NCBI GenBank assembly: GCA_019137255.1
Contig: WPDH01000049.1
Span: 1-64,000 of the forward strand
Length of the DNA stretch: 64,000 bases
Source of the DNA: Corinectria fuckeliana
Lineage: Eukaryota > Ascomycota > Sordariomycetes > Hypocreales > Nectriaceae
Direction: 5' to 3'
Shown: one piece after another, positions 19,055-30,498 of the stretch
Layout of the letters: each line of letters starts with the position of its first letter
Position numbering within the stretch: the stretch's first letter is position 1
Made by a program: the position numbers and the translations under genes
Notes under the pieces: model-generated
Databases searched by the model: none
Seen by the model: the letters and a program-made list of their open reading frames with translations, nothing else
Told to the model about the DNA's origin: nothing

Positions 19055-22000
19055 TCAGGCGAATCTGAGCGACCCGGTCGGCACCCGCTGTGCCAGTCCA
19101 TCCACCTCTCGCTTCAGCGCCTTGAGTACCCGTCTAACATCCGCCAGATCCGCCCCGCCCGCGTTGTTCCCGTGTCCGGGCGGGGGCAGGGCGGCGTCGC
19201 ACCGTTTGAGGAGCTCTGCGACCGACGGGCCAATCGACCCCCCCTTGCCACCGCCTCCACGCCTGCGGACTTCGGCCGACCAGTCGTTCACCACAAACAC
19301 AATCAGCTCTATGATGCGGTTTCGCACCGAGCCGCTGAACCCGTAGTCCTGCGTGTCGAAGATGGTCTCCAGCACGCGCACAATCATGTCGTGGGACACG
19401 CCCAGCGTCAGGAATAGCTGCACCGGCCAGGTAGGGTCGGCCCCGATCGTCGTGTCCTGCTGATATGCCACGGCGTACCGGCACAGCTCGGGGAGCAGCG
19501 TCTGGATGGGGAAGATGAAGCTGTCTAGGGATGTTCGGTGGGCAATGTTCTGGATCTTGCTTGTCACCGACTCGTACGGGAACGGTGGCGAAGGCAACCC
19601 GGGCTCCGAGTTCTCAAACCGGGACATGATCTCGTCATGAGTCTGCTGGATCAGGTTGCTCCACGTGCCCGATATGGTCATATGGTTGCGATAGTCGGCG
19701 GCATGGTAGATGAGCAGGCACAGGTCATAGTAGCCGGCTTGGTCGGCGTAGTCGTTGAAGAGCTGTGATATGGTGAGCCACGCAATCCTTGTCATCGGGT
19801 CTGGACATCTTACCTCGGAAAGACCTTGAATCTTGCCCTTGAGAGCGTCCTGTATTTCCACCTTCCTATCCGAGTCGAGCCGCTCATCCGCCTTCAGCCT
19901 CTCCAAGAGGTCGTCCTGGATGTGTGCAATCTCCAGCAGCTCCGTCACCTCATGGTTGAGGAGCTGCTGCTGCTGGCGGCTCACGCCCGTCGTTGCAACG
20001 TTGGCATTCGCCTTGGCAAGACTAAGCAGCCTGATGCGGTCCTTGATGCCAATGGGGAAGTCCGAGTTGGCCAGCTGGGCCTGAACCTCGGCGGCATCGA
20101 AAAAGCGACTGCGGTTGGTGTAGAACCGGCAGAGCAAATCAGCGTGCTCCACATTTGTGCCAGCAAGACGCTGGAGAAAGGTGATGACGTGGGGAGAATC
20201 GATAGCCAGAATGCGATCCGTCCAGCCCTGTTGAATGTACCACTCGTAAAGGTCGAAGTGGAAGACCTCGTCATCCGAGCCGTTGACCACGTCGTAGGCC
20301 TCAAGCCTCTTGGTGGCAATCAGCGTCAACCTCCCGTCAATCAGCTCCGGCTCGACGCTCGACGCCGCATCCAGATGGCGCAGAACGTCGTGGATCATGT
20401 CATAGCACCGCTTCCTGTCGTTGAAGGCGCTCGCCCGGGGATCAGCTGACGGCTTGCCGTCGTTGATCCACGACAAGGCTGTGTTACCCCGGTCCTTCTC
20501 CCGGGCAACCACCAGGCAGAGCTGAATCGCCCCGGCGTAGTACTTGAGGTTGACGTACTGCGTGACAGCCCCCTGTAGGTTGGCAAACGTCAGGCTGCCG
20601 GCCACCTTCTCAAAGAGCCTTAAGCTCTCGTGGAGGAGGCTGCGCGACTGGTTGGTGTTTGGGGGTTGGTCTGAGGCCCGCTTCAGTTGCTCTTGCGCCT
20701 TGAAGATGACCACGTCGTCTGGGCTGCAGAAGCTACCACACCTCCGGCGCAAAGCGTCGGCAACAGTCTCTACGTTCGAACCACTCTCAATATTGCGGTT
20801 AACAATGGCTTTCACGAGCAGCTTGGCAAGATCCTTGCCATCCGCCTGCGAGAACAGCTTCTCGTACGTCAGATCCCTGAGCTGCTGGCGGGCGGTTTCA
20901 TCCAGTCTAGTGTAGATGTCGGCTACGCGCTCGTCAAATAGCATCATCATAAACGAGATTCCCTCGGAGATGCTCTCCATCAACTTCTGCAGCGCGTGCA
21001 GCGCCTGATGCTCGGCCTGGAGAGCAACCTCCTCTTGGCGACTTGAAACATGCTGTAAGTCTGACGGGCCCGACAAGCCTTGGATCAGCCCCCGGTTAGA
21101 ATCAAGGAAGCGTCTCAGTCGCTCCAGGTTCTCCTGGACCGTGCTCAGCTTTGAAAGTGGAATGGTTGAGTTGATAAGGATGCCGCCAGTTGGCGCCGCG
21201 CCGAGCGTGATGACGGGAGCTTTCCAAAGCTTGCGAATCAGGCGAGCGAGGTAGAGGGCCAGGGCGTCGTGGCGGGAGGACAGTCTGACCGAGTCAGTGG
21301 TAAGAGACGCACCATCAGTCTCCGTAATAGTAGGCTGCCCGCCAAAGTCGACGAATACTGATCTTGCGCGGTCCTCTGTTGCCTGATCGATAGCACGAGC
21401 TGCGCCCGGCCTGGAGTCCCCCCCATGACCGCAAGACACCGCCAAGGCAGTCGACACAGTTTCCACGCGGCCATAGAGCTGAATGAATCGTCGGCACACC
21501 TGTTCGTATCCCTCGTCTCCCACAGCGCCCCTAATGGCGGACGCAAAGATATCCACGAACCTCCTCCGTCGAATGATGTGCACTCCGGTGTTGGTTAGAA
21601 CAGCAAACTCGCTAGGCGGGTCATCGAATTGCACGGCGAATTCGTTACCGAATCCAAAGGGCTGTCCAGCCGCCGAGAAGGGCTTGGTAATTAAACCGAC
21701 AGCTTCGGCACGGCTGCCAATGTCGATCCAGCTCGCGTTCTCAAAGTATTTCAGGGGGGTAGTCGGCGACGTTTCCTTAATGCGTCCCGTTTCTGGCCCA
21801 GAGACAAAGAGACAATCGGCGTTGGGGTTTGACTCCCTGCTGACGAAGTCCAAGAAATATCCAGGAGCGAATCGCGCGCCCTGTCGGCTATACGTCAACA
21901 TCGGCGACTCCAGGTCGGTCACGGTTTCGCCGCCGGAATAGCCGGATCGTCGCGGGGTCTGGCTTGGAGGGAATTTAATAAACTGGACCTGCATGCTCTG

Positions 22001-23379
22001 TGGTGCCATGTTGGACTGAGAGCCGTATAGGTATGAGGAAGCGTTCGTGGCGCTGAAGAATAGGCGGCAGCCTGTGTTGGTGAGAGCCATCAGATGGAGC
22101 TTCGACGCCTCCTGCTTGGAAATCGGGCTGATCGCGACGATGGTGGCTCGGTCGTTGAGAAGTCTCGAGTGGCTGATCATGTGCGCAATGTCGCGAAGAC
22201 AATGCACCTTTTCCTTCTCAATAACCTTGTTCAGCCGGTCAGGCGCCTCCATGTAATAAGTACGGATGGTCGATCTGCTCGACAGAGTGTAGACGAGGTT
22301 TCGTGAGTTATCGATAACAATGTCGACAAGGTGCTCAGGCGACCTTTGCGACCAGAAGCCCGATTGCAGAGTAACGACCGAGGACCAACCAGGATTCGTA
22401 TGATTGATCTTACCACACCGATTCGAAAACCACTTCTCCTCGGACTGATAGTACAGCTCATTGATGTCGATATCGCTGCTTCCTCCGAAGAAGATCCGTC
22501 CATTGGCAGATCCAGTGATGACGCGAACATCGTTGCCGCGCAAGGGCAGTCCCATTTTGGTCTGGTAGAGGGACACGGCTTTCGTTCCAGAGGGAGTGTC
22601 AGTGGCGGACACACCCAACAGCATAATCTCCGAGGAGGTAGCGACGACCAAGATGTGTGTGATGGTGTTGACGAAGATGCCCGGTTTCGGGGGCACGAGC
22701 GCCACGGCGTGGATGGTGTGAGGCTGGTCCTCAAAGCCGATGAGCTCGGGATCAGGGTGTGTGTAGTCCCAGAGATACAGCGAGTTGTCGATGACCACCC
22801 ACGCGTGATTGATCTCGGCGAAGAGGCCCATGAGCGTCTGGAGCTCGCCGGCATTGTAGTGGTCAAAGACTTGGTTCGGAATCGGGTACATCTGCGTCTT
22901 GTGGAATGGGGCGACGGGGGATTCGGCGGTTTCAACGTCATACTCGGAGGATGCGCCCTCTGTCGCGCTAGTTAGTACGTCTTCTCGAACAATTCGCGCG
23001 AAAACCCACGTCTGCAATATGAGTCCAGGTCCGGGAAACGTTCGTCCGCCTGGAGGAACGAGTTGATGGCCTTGGCTGCCTTCACAACGGGAGGCACGTT
23101 TTCGGATCGCGGCGGTGGCAGGATGCTCGGCGCTACAAGCCCATCGTTGTTAGGCGTCTTGGAGGTAGAAGTAGAGGTCGTAGGGGCCACGCTTCGAGGT
23201 GTCGGCGTGGTCGTAGAGCTCTTCGCGCTGACGCCCATCGGCGGCTGGCTGGTGTCGGACCCGGGAAACAGCTGTCGGCGGACAGAATCAGAGCCACCCT
23301 GGAATCTCGAGGTGACGGCCGGCGTATTCAAGAATGCTCCGGGCACTGGCCGCACCGGAGTGGTCTGTGGAAACGACAT
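19055..23379 (-). CDS. NUP170: Nucleoporin Nup157/170 (Nup155 family)
   Basis: The protein is an inner-ring scaffold nucleoporin that anchors the nuclear pore complex to the membrane and binds Nup53/59-type partners. The coding exons are 23,379-23,010 and 22,959-19,055, giving 1424 residues, typical of the family. The 50-base intron has donor GTGGGT, branch TACTAAC and acceptor CAG. Splicing joins ...LDSYCR to QGASSEYDV, the usual entry to the propeller. The first 100 residues are Ser/Thr/Pro-rich and disordered. The N-terminal beta-propeller carries MYPIPNQVFDHYN, INHAWVVIDNSLYLWDY and LVPPKPGIF. The rest is an alpha-helical solenoid rich in Leu repeats. It is single-copy housekeeping and marks the start of the conserved gene segment. 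The reading frame is clean throughout. Confidence 0.95.
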
Positions 23380-24102
23380 GATGGCCAGCAGAACGACCCT
23401 CGCCAGGGCCTAGAGTGCAGCTTCACCAATCCCGTAGAGCAAGCAGCACCAGTCGGCAGATCATGTAGGGGGCGCGAGAAGAAGAGAGATCGAAGATGGA
23501 TCGATGGCAGACCCAGATCGTTCGCGTCGCGAGATGAGCTTCGTCAATGTCGGGTTTCGTCACGTCGTCGTCGGGCTCGAGGTGGTTTGCAGGGGCGGAG
23601 ATGCACGCTGTAAACAATTTCGGACAAAGAGCTTGGGGAGGCTGGCACGCTGGATGGCCACGGATTTTTCGCGACTGGGGCTTTGGCGCTAGGACCATTT
23701 CGGGCGCAAGGCTGAGAAACACAACCGCCGCAACTTTGTGTGAATGGGATATTAATTCGTAGAAGCAAGGCCACGGGTTACTCAGAAATAGACCGAGTTT
23801 ATATTTAATTTCAAATTGTTTTGTTTTTCGTTGTCTAAGGATCAAGAGTAAATGATGTGCTCATTACCGACGTTGCTTGGACTAAGCTAAGCTTGCTCCC
23901 AACAGCCTATCATCGACTAGAGATGTATCAATTCACCGCCAAGTAGACGATTTCCTTCTATGCATGATGAAGTCCTCCTTGTCATTTGCTTCTTTGAGCA
24001 GTGGATAGCTCCAGACAAAGAAAAGAAGCTTGCTTTCGGTTTGTATCATCTCCCATCGCCACCTCAATCCTTCCGTCTCTCCACCTCGACATATGCATGC
24101 AT
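23380..24102. other. Intergenic between NUP170 and the ketoacyl-CoA reductase
   Basis: The right part is the 3' flank of the reductase gene and the left part the promoter of NUP170. No gene or recognisable RNA was seen. An AT-rich patch lies near 23,740-23,850. Confidence 0.6.
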
Positions 24103-25179
24103 TTATTCCTTCTTAGCCTCCCGTGCCTGCTTGCGAAGGGCCCTTCTGCGAATATCGACGTGCATCCTCTTGTTCTGCCCGATGGTGATGGAGCTGTTGA
24201 CACCGGGGATGTTCTCGATGGCCCACAACATGTAGGCATGGCTCCACCAAGGCGTGTAGGTATTGGGCGCAGCCTGATAGCCACCAAGTCCGATCTTTCC
24301 AAGGGCAGTCTTGACAAAGGGACGAGCATTGGGGACGAGAAGACTGGCGCGGCGAACCTTGCTCATGGCAGTGGTGACCAGATGGCTCAAGACAAGGTAA
24401 ACATCGACATTGTCATCAGCAAGCTCTGAAGCAAGGGCAATGCTCCACTGCTGGAGGAAGGCCTTGCTACCAGAGTAAGTGGCGAGATATGGAGTAGGAG
24501 TCCAGCCGGCAAAGGAGCCCATAGTCAGAATCAAGCCGCTCTTGCGTTGCTTCAGGATAGGTGCGACAACCTGGGTGACCTTGAGCGTGCCTAGGCAGTT
24601 GATGGTGACAATGCTCTGAAGCTCTTCCGCGGGAGTTTCGAGGAACGAAACGGGCATGCTGTGGCTCTGGCCGACGTTGTTGATCAGGATGCCGACATCG
24701 AGACCTTGGACAAGCTCGCGCAAGCGATCGAAGTCATTGTCGTTATTCTGAGAGAAGTCCATGGCCAGGGTCTTGATCTGAAGGCCCTTTCCAGGGTATT
24801 TCTGCTCAATCTCTTGAGCCAAGGTCTCCAGCTTCGATTCGGTTCGGGAAACGAGGACAAGATTGAAGCCCTTGGAGGCGAGCTGCAGAGCGTATTCCTT
24901 GCCGAGGCCATCGGAGGCACCGGTGACAACGGCGTAGGTACCGGGCTTGCCATACTTTCGGAGCTGTAGCAAAAACGTTAGAAACCCCACGAGCCAATAC
25001 ATAAGAGATGCTAGGACACTCACGTTGGTACCTTTCAGCACAAAAGCATCAAGGACGAGCTGCAGGTAGCTCAGAAGCTTAGAGCCCACGACGAGGGCGC
25101 CGATGCTAGCGAGCCCCCACTGTACGGGCTGCGGCACGCGCTGGAGAAATCCCAGAACAGCATCCACGACGGCATCCAT
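24103..25179 (-). CDS. IFA38: Very-long-chain 3-ketoacyl-CoA reductase
   Basis: This ER membrane enzyme reduces 3-ketoacyl-CoA with NADPH, the second step of each fatty-acid elongation cycle that feeds sphingolipids. The exons are 25,179-25,024 and 24,963-24,103, giving 338 residues, the usual size. A membrane segment lies near residues 20-48. The short-chain dehydrogenase core has the cofactor motif TGASDGLG (66-73), NNVG (147-150) and catalytic Ser202, Tyr215 and Lys219. The C-terminus is Lys/Arg-rich. The 60-base intron (donor GTGAGT, branch CTAAC, acceptor CTACAG) is a multiple of three and has no stop, so unspliced mRNA would add 20 hydrophobic residues. I treat it as an intron because the splice signals are strong and the joined protein is of normal length. 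It is divergent from ERG28 across 406 bases. Confidence 0.93.
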   Translation of the reverse strand: MDAVVDAVLGFLQRVPQPVQWGLASIGALVVGSKLLSYLQLVLDAFVLKGTNVSVLASLMYWLVGFLTFLLQLRKYGKPGTYAVVTGASDGLGKEYALQLASKGFNLVLVSRTESKLETLAQEIEQKYPGKGLQIKTLAMDFSQNNDNDFDRLRELVQGLDVGILINNVGQSHSMPVSFLETPAEELQSIVTINCLGTLKVTQVVAPILKQRKSGLILTMGSFAGWTPTPYLATYSGSKAFLQQWSIALASELADDNVDVYLVLSHLVTTAMSKVRRASLLVPNARPFVKTALGKIGLGGYQAAPNTYTPWWSHAYMLWAIENIPGVNSSITIGQNKRMHVDIRRRALRKQAREAKKE

Positions 25180-25585
25180 GATTGCGATTGCGAATTGGCG
25201 TCGGGTGATTCAATTGGAGATGGAGATGGATGTTGATGGTCAGAAAAGAGATGAAGCATTCGATCCGGGGAAGTATTCAAAATCCGCCCGTTGAGAAACT
25301 GCCAACCTGCCCCTCGCTCCTGGTCAATAATTTCTTGTCTGTATCTCACCCCCCTGACGCTTGTTGAGAGGGGTGGCCCAAGCTTCTTCCATTTAGTGGG
25401 ATTTGTAGCGGTACGAATACGCCACATGTCGGCAGAAGCCGGCCAAAGGTTGTCTGTCTGTCCCGCACCGCCTCTTATTAAATAACTGCTTCCATGCGTC
25501 CAAACATCAAACGTCACTCCTTTGTACCCCCCTGACCCAACTCGAGTTGCCTTCTTTCCAACCGCCTCCATCGCGAATATTCGCA
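25180..25585. promoter_or_regulatory. Bidirectional promoter of ketoacyl-CoA reductase and ERG28
   Basis: These 406 bases separate two divergent start codons and must hold both promoters. An inverted CCAAT motif (ATTGG) occurs on the reductase side near 25,194. A TCACC-type stretch near 25,346 loosely resembles a sterol regulatory element but does not match the consensus well, so I do not claim it. Confidence 0.6.
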
Positions 25586-26171
25586 ATGGACTTCCTCAAG
25601 TCAATCCTCCCCGAGGCAAAGGGTATCCTGCCTTACTACATGATCATCGTGAGCCATCCCGTTCCCCCCAACCCCAACCTCAACGCAACCGTTTCATTGG
25701 GCGGTATACTCACCCGCATAGCTATCTCTCACCTCAATCGGAAACTCGCTCCAGAGCTATGTGACTCTGCACTTCTCCCGTCGAGTCTACAACGGCCGCT
25801 TCATCCGAAACCCGAAGCTCCCCCCCAGAACGGCCAAGTTCGACCCCGAAGACTCGACCGCGAAGCTCATCTCCGCACACAACGATCCGAAGGCTACCGA
25901 CCAGCTTACACCCCTCGCCGGCCGCTTGTTCGGTACCTGGACCCTCATCACCTGCGTTGTGCGCTGCTACGCTGCCTACAACCTTCACATTGGCCCTGTA
26001 TACACCATTGCTTACTGGACTTATCTTGTGGCTTTGGGACACTTTGCCACCGAGCTGTTCGTCTTCAAGAGCATGACCTTTGGCGTCCCTCAGATGTTCC
26101 CCTTTACTCTGGCAACTCTTTCTCTGATCTGGATGCCCCTGGTTCGCGATCACTACGTCGTGTACAACTAA
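25586..26171 (+). CDS. ERG28: Ergosterol biosynthesis scaffold protein Erg28
   Basis: Erg28 is a small ER membrane protein that tethers the sterol C-4 demethylation enzymes (Erg25, Erg26, Erg27) to each other. The exons are 25,586-25,648 and 25,722-26,171, giving 170 residues. The 73-base intron has donor GTGAGC and acceptor CATAG. Splicing restores the family text ...YYMII joined to a SIGNS-x-QSYVTLHFSRRVYNGRF segment. The diagnostic LAGRLFGTWTLIT block, then VRCYAAYN, GHFATELFVFK and TLSLIWM, follow with four predicted membrane segments. The start is the first ATG and fits the family. Its divergent neighbour is also an ER lipid enzyme. The next gene, GAL7, converges on it, leaving about 150 bases between the two stops. 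Confidence 0.93.
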
Positions 26172-26323
26172 GCGACAACAAATCATAATGTCCCTTTTGC
26201 GTTAGATGGACACGAGGCACAGGCGGCATTGGCTCACAGGCAAATGTGCCCGAGTCTAGGGTAAGTATATCAAATATAGAGATGGGAAGTAATCTAGAAT
26301 ATCTGAAGAACGATTCACCAAGT

Positions 26324-27650
26324 CTATGCCAGTTTCTTTCGGTACAGCTCTCCGCCACAGTTGCGCAACCGAGCAGCAGCCTGCTCGGGGGTAATGTCTC
26401 GCTGTGGCTCGGCCATGAGCTCGTATCCAACCAAGAACTTCTTGACAGTGGCGGATCGCAGGAGAGGAGGGTAAAAGTGCATGTGGAAATAGGCGTTGTC
26501 AATCTCCTCCGCGGTGCCCTCCAAGGGGGCTTGGTGAATCCCAGAACTATAAGGGAAACTGCACTCGAACAGGTTGTCGTATCTCCGGGTGACTTCCTGC
26601 ATGGCGTCGGCCAGTTGGAGTCGCTCCTCGTCCTCGAAGTCGATGAGGGATCGAATATGGCGTTTGGGGAGGATGAGGACCTCAAAGGGCCAGACTGCCC
26701 ACCAGGGACACACCACCACAAATGACTCATTCTGCCAGACGACTCGCTCTTCCTTTGCCAGCTCCAGCTTGACGTAGTCCTCCAACAAGTGGCGGCCGCC
26801 ATGCTGAGCGCGGTACTTGGTCATCTGCACAAGCTCTTTTCCGGGCTCCTCGGGCATCGTCGATGTTGTCCACACCTGGCAGTGGGGGTGGGGGTTTGAG
26901 CAGCCCATGGCAGCGCCCTTGTTCTCGAAGATTTGCATGTATCGATATTCCTCCTTGGGGGACGGGGCTGCCTCCTTGGGCAGGGAGATGGTGAGGTTCT
27001 CAGCCTCAGCCATGAGCGGGTTGGACTTGGATAGGTGGTTGGCATAGATGCGAGTCCAATGCTCGACTACGGGGAGGATTTTTTTGCCGGGCATGTCTGC
27101 GAGAGTGAGGTCGTGCTTTGGGGAGAAGGTGAGTACATAGCAAACGCCCTTGACTCCTTGGGCCCTGAGCAGGAGAGATTCCAGGTCTAGTCCTTTGTGG
27201 TCAGCTCAACTCAACACGCTACGAGGCAGAAAGAGTACAAACACACCATCAGAAGAGGTTTCGGCTTCATAGTCGGGCTGTTGCTCCTTGACGGCGCTGT
27301 AGTCGTTGACAAAGGCAAATGTCTTTTCGTAGTCTGGGTTACGATCACCCGCCGCACGCGCATTTCTCGGGCACAAATAACACTGGCACGGTCAGATGAT
27401 GTTCATTTATCTGGGAGTGTGAATGGCTTGAAAGCGCACCTTGGGGTCGTATTCAGGCAGCGCGCTTGCAATGGCGGCTTCCTGCTGTCCCCTAGACAAT
27501 GTCAGCTTGGTTGTTGCTCTGTTTAGGCCAAAATCAGACTAAAACCCACTGCCATGGTCGCTTCGTTCGGTGAGGAGAGACCAAGAGCCAGGAATTTGTC
27601 AGCGGGTTATACCGCCGGTGGGAAATATCATCAAGGATTTGGTCCGGCAT
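26324..27650 (-). CDS. GAL7: Galactose-1-phosphate uridylyltransferase
   Basis: The enzyme swaps UMP between UDP-glucose and galactose-1-phosphate in the Leloir pathway of galactose use. Four exons (27,650-27,550; 27,491-27,440; 27,382-27,247; 27,192-26,324) join in phase to 385 residues, the normal fungal length. It begins MPDQILDDISHRRYNPL and continues SWLLVSPHR. Zinc-ligand Cys52 and Cys55 lie in CYLCP. The catalytic HPH triad at 198-200 sits in NPHPHCQVW. WPFEVLILPKRH and the C-terminal FHMHFYPPLL are also family blocks. Introns have standard donors (GTGGGT, GTGCGC, GTGTGT). Another in-frame ATG exists at 27,764, but the family N-terminus supports 27,650. It is divergent from ADA2. Confidence 0.95.
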
Positions 27651-28192
27651 GACAGTCGAGACCACGTCGTGGCGTGGTATGGAAACAGCGAGAAAGGAGG
27701 AGAGAGGAGGGGTTTGCGAGCAGGTTTCCGCGCACTTGCACCGGGCACTACACACAATATACAAGATGTAAGGATGAAATTCGAAAGGAATATCTGGAGG
27801 AAGGTGGACGGCGAAGATATGAAGAGCTCGGAAAGTGGCTCTCGTGGAGGTTTGAGCTCTCGGATGGGTGCGCTTAAACAGCCTGCCACCTCAATGATAA
27901 CGTGTGGTAAACGTGTGGTACCGGAGCCCGCTCGGCGAGGTTCTCGGCGCAGCAACATGCGAAATGGTCGCAACGCTCAGGCGGGTGGCGTGGGGACATT
28001 CCTCCACCCAGATCGGTCGTAGTACAGCACCAAGAAGACGAACCCACCAATTCTACTGTTGATATAGGCCTACCGGCCCCGGTGCTAAATACTAATGAAG
28101 TCGCATTGCCTGCCTCCGCTCCGTCGCATGCCGAATATGGCGGGGTCTTCCTCTAAACTAGACTAAAAAAGTACGATCCGGCTCACGTGACG

Positions 28193-28200
28193 CTTGTTGC
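28193..28200. promoter_or_regulatory. TCACGTGA E-box palindrome, copy 1
   Basis: This is a perfect 8-base palindrome, the optimal site of bHLH factors of the Cbf1/centromere-binding type. It lies 543 bases upstream of the GAL7 start and 564 upstream of the ADA2 start. Which gene it serves is unknown. Confidence 0.5.
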
Positions 28201-28402
28201 CACGCCTTCAGCTAAAGGAACCCCTGAATGCGCCTGACGAGACTGAGGATGCTGAGCATATACACTACATACCTGCGCGGGGCGGCAGAAAGTAACTACT
28301 AGTAGGCAACTAACAGCCGAGGCTACAAAATAAAGGGTATTCTCTTCTCGTGTCTACACGATTTGTCAGACAGACTGCTTCTTGAATTGGGGATGTTTTC
28401 CT

Positions 28403-28410
28403 TCACGTGA
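28403..28410. promoter_or_regulatory. TCACGTGA E-box palindrome, copy 2
   Basis: A second perfect copy lies 203 bases from the first and 354 bases before the ADA2 start codon. The pair in one intergenic region makes chance less likely. Confidence 0.5.
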
Positions 28411-28763
28411 CTTTTCACTGCTAACGGACCCAGCTCAAATGTGGGGCGTACCCCGAACCCCAGCATTGCGCCTGCCCCTGGTCTTGCTGGCTGGAGGAGG
28501 CGCACTTCGCCCTATTACGGAGGCACTGAAGCGCCCAAACATCCAACCTCAAGCGACCAGCAACCCATCACATCCCCATCAACCACGACCCTGAGACCAC
28601 ATTTTCCATCGAATATCGCGTCGCATAACCCCGCACATCATTTGCGCATCCCGAACAGACCGCTTTCTCGCCGCCATCGCGCCTGCCGCCGGCTCCAGCG
28701 TGGTGGTGCAACTCGAACAGGGGGGCGTCATCAAGCTCCCCGCCCGCTCAGACAGCAAACGAG

Positions 28764-30498
28764 ATGGGCGTCATACGCAAGAAGACGATCACGAGGGGGG
28801 GCGAAGGAGGAGTCAAATACGTCTGCGATGTGTGCTCCTCTGATATAACATCTACTGTGAGTGGCCTTCTGCTGGCCTCCGGACCATCATCGGACGCGTC
28901 CAGGGCTCGGGGAAACTTCGGCTACCTAGTCCCGATATCACATGAGGTCGATCTAACATGGTGATGATTCGATCTAGGTCCGCATTAGGTGTGCCGACTT
29001 TGCCTGCAGCGATTTCGATCTGTGCGTCTCCTGCTTTTCCAACGGAGAAACTCGCAATTCACATAATCCAGCGACACATGCATATCGCGTTATCGAACAG
29101 AACTCGTTCCCTATCTTTGCCCGGGATTGGGGCGCCGACGAGGAGCTACTCCTCCTTGAGGGTGCAGAAATATACGGCCTGGGCTCGTGGGCAGATATAG
29201 CAGATCATATAGGAGGATTCCGCGAAAAGGATGAGGTTCGCGACCACTATCTGAAGACATTCGTCGACTCCCCTTGCTTTCCGCTCCCGAAGCGCTGCAG
29301 CCCCCACGATTGCGAACTTGCCAACGAGATCCCCCGAGATGAGTTCCAAGCGCGGAAGAAGAGGCGAATAGAGGAAAGGAGAGAAGCCGCCAAAAATGCG
29401 CCGGCCCTGCAACCCAAGACGAAACCTACAGCTAGTGTCCCTAGTTGTCATGAAATTCAGGGTTACATGCCTGGTCGTCTAGAGTTTGAGACGGAGTATG
29501 CAAACGAGGCCGAAGAGGCTGTCCAGCTCATGCAATTCGATCCCGGCGACGGCTTGAATCCGCGGACTGGCGAGCTCGAACCAGAAATGGAGCTAAAGCT
29601 GACCGTCATGGACATTTACAACTGCCGCTTGACCCAGCGTGTGGAGCGCAAAAAGGTCATCTTCGAGCACAACCTGTTGGACTACCGAGAGAATACCAAG
29701 ACCGAGAAGAAGCGAACTAAGGAAGAGAAGGATTTGCTGCAAAAGGCCAAGCCCTTCGCCCGGATGATGAACCACGACGATTTTGAGAACCTCAATCAAG
29801 GTCTCCAAGATGAGCTCAATTTGCGGCAAGCCATTTCACAACTCCAGGAGTGGCGAACTAATCGTATCGGAGACCTCAAGAGCGGTGAGAAATACGAGCT
29901 GGACAAGTCGCAGCGTGTCCAAAAGGCGATACCTATGGGGTCCATGGACCGCGAGCGTCTGGCCTCGGCCCAACGATCAAAGCAGCCAGTCGTACCAGAA
30001 CCGCCAAGTGGAGCAGCTCTGCTTGTGGCCCCCGAGCTGCCTATCCGACTGTCAAATGCCACGGTAGCGGCAGCGAATGCGGCGGCAAATGGCGAACTCA
30101 ATGGCGATTCCAAACCACTGACCAACGGACATGTCAACGGTACTAATGGCGTTAATGGCGTCAACGGAGTCAATGGCGTCAACGGCGCAAACGGGAACGC
30201 GCCTCCGAAACAGAAATACATCCCTCCGGTCATCTCTGGCATCCAGCCTTTGCAGCTAAGCGAGGATAATGCACCGGACGTCCACCTGCTCACTCCAGAG
30301 GAGACCAAGCTGTGCGAGATGATTCGGCTGCAGCCGAAGCCATACCTGATGATCAAGGAGCAAATCCTCAAGGAAGCCCTCAAGACGAACGGGACGCTGA
30401 AGAAGAAACAAGCCAAGGAGATTTGTCGACTGGATTCCCAAAAGGGCGGGAGGATATTTGACTTCTTTATCAACTCCGGGTGGGTGGGCAAGGCATGA
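28764..30498 (+). CDS. ADA2: Transcriptional adaptor Ada2 (SAGA subunit)
   Basis: Ada2 links and stimulates the Gcn5 acetyltransferase within SAGA. The exons are 28,764-28,856 and 28,978-30,498, giving 537 residues. The intron (donor GTGAGT, acceptor CTAG) interrupts the ZZ zinc finger. The finger starts YVCDVCSSD with Cys21 and Cys24 and continues CADFACSDFDLCVSCF. A SANT/Myb domain follows near 75-125, with EELLLLEGAEIYGLGSWADIADHI. A central YMPGRLEFETEY block and a C-terminal SWIRM domain (about 455-537, with CEMIRLQPKPYLMIKE and IFDFFINSGWV) complete the family layout. A short NGVNGVNG repeat lies in the linker before SWIRM. All domains are intact, so it should be functional. Confidence 0.95.
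30134..30195 (+). repeat. Short tandem repeat encoding Asn-Gly-Val in ADA2
   Basis: Repeats of the 9-base type GGCGTCAAC or GGCGTTAAT encode a run of NGV units in the linker between the central block and SWIRM. Codon-level variation shows it is not a recent expansion. Confidence 0.8.

Larger units (their letters stand above)
27651..28763. promoter_or_regulatory. Divergent promoter region of GAL7 and ADA2
   Basis: This 1.1-kb stretch carries no convincing gene. It holds two perfect TCACGTGA palindromes at 28,193-28,200 and 28,403-28,410. A few upstream frames near 28,380-28,850 overlap the ADA2 leader and look incidental. Confidence 0.6.

Noticed and set aside
21483..22975. Several 100-236 codon frames opposite or out of frame with NUP170
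   Set aside because: They are shadows of a long GC-rich coding exon.
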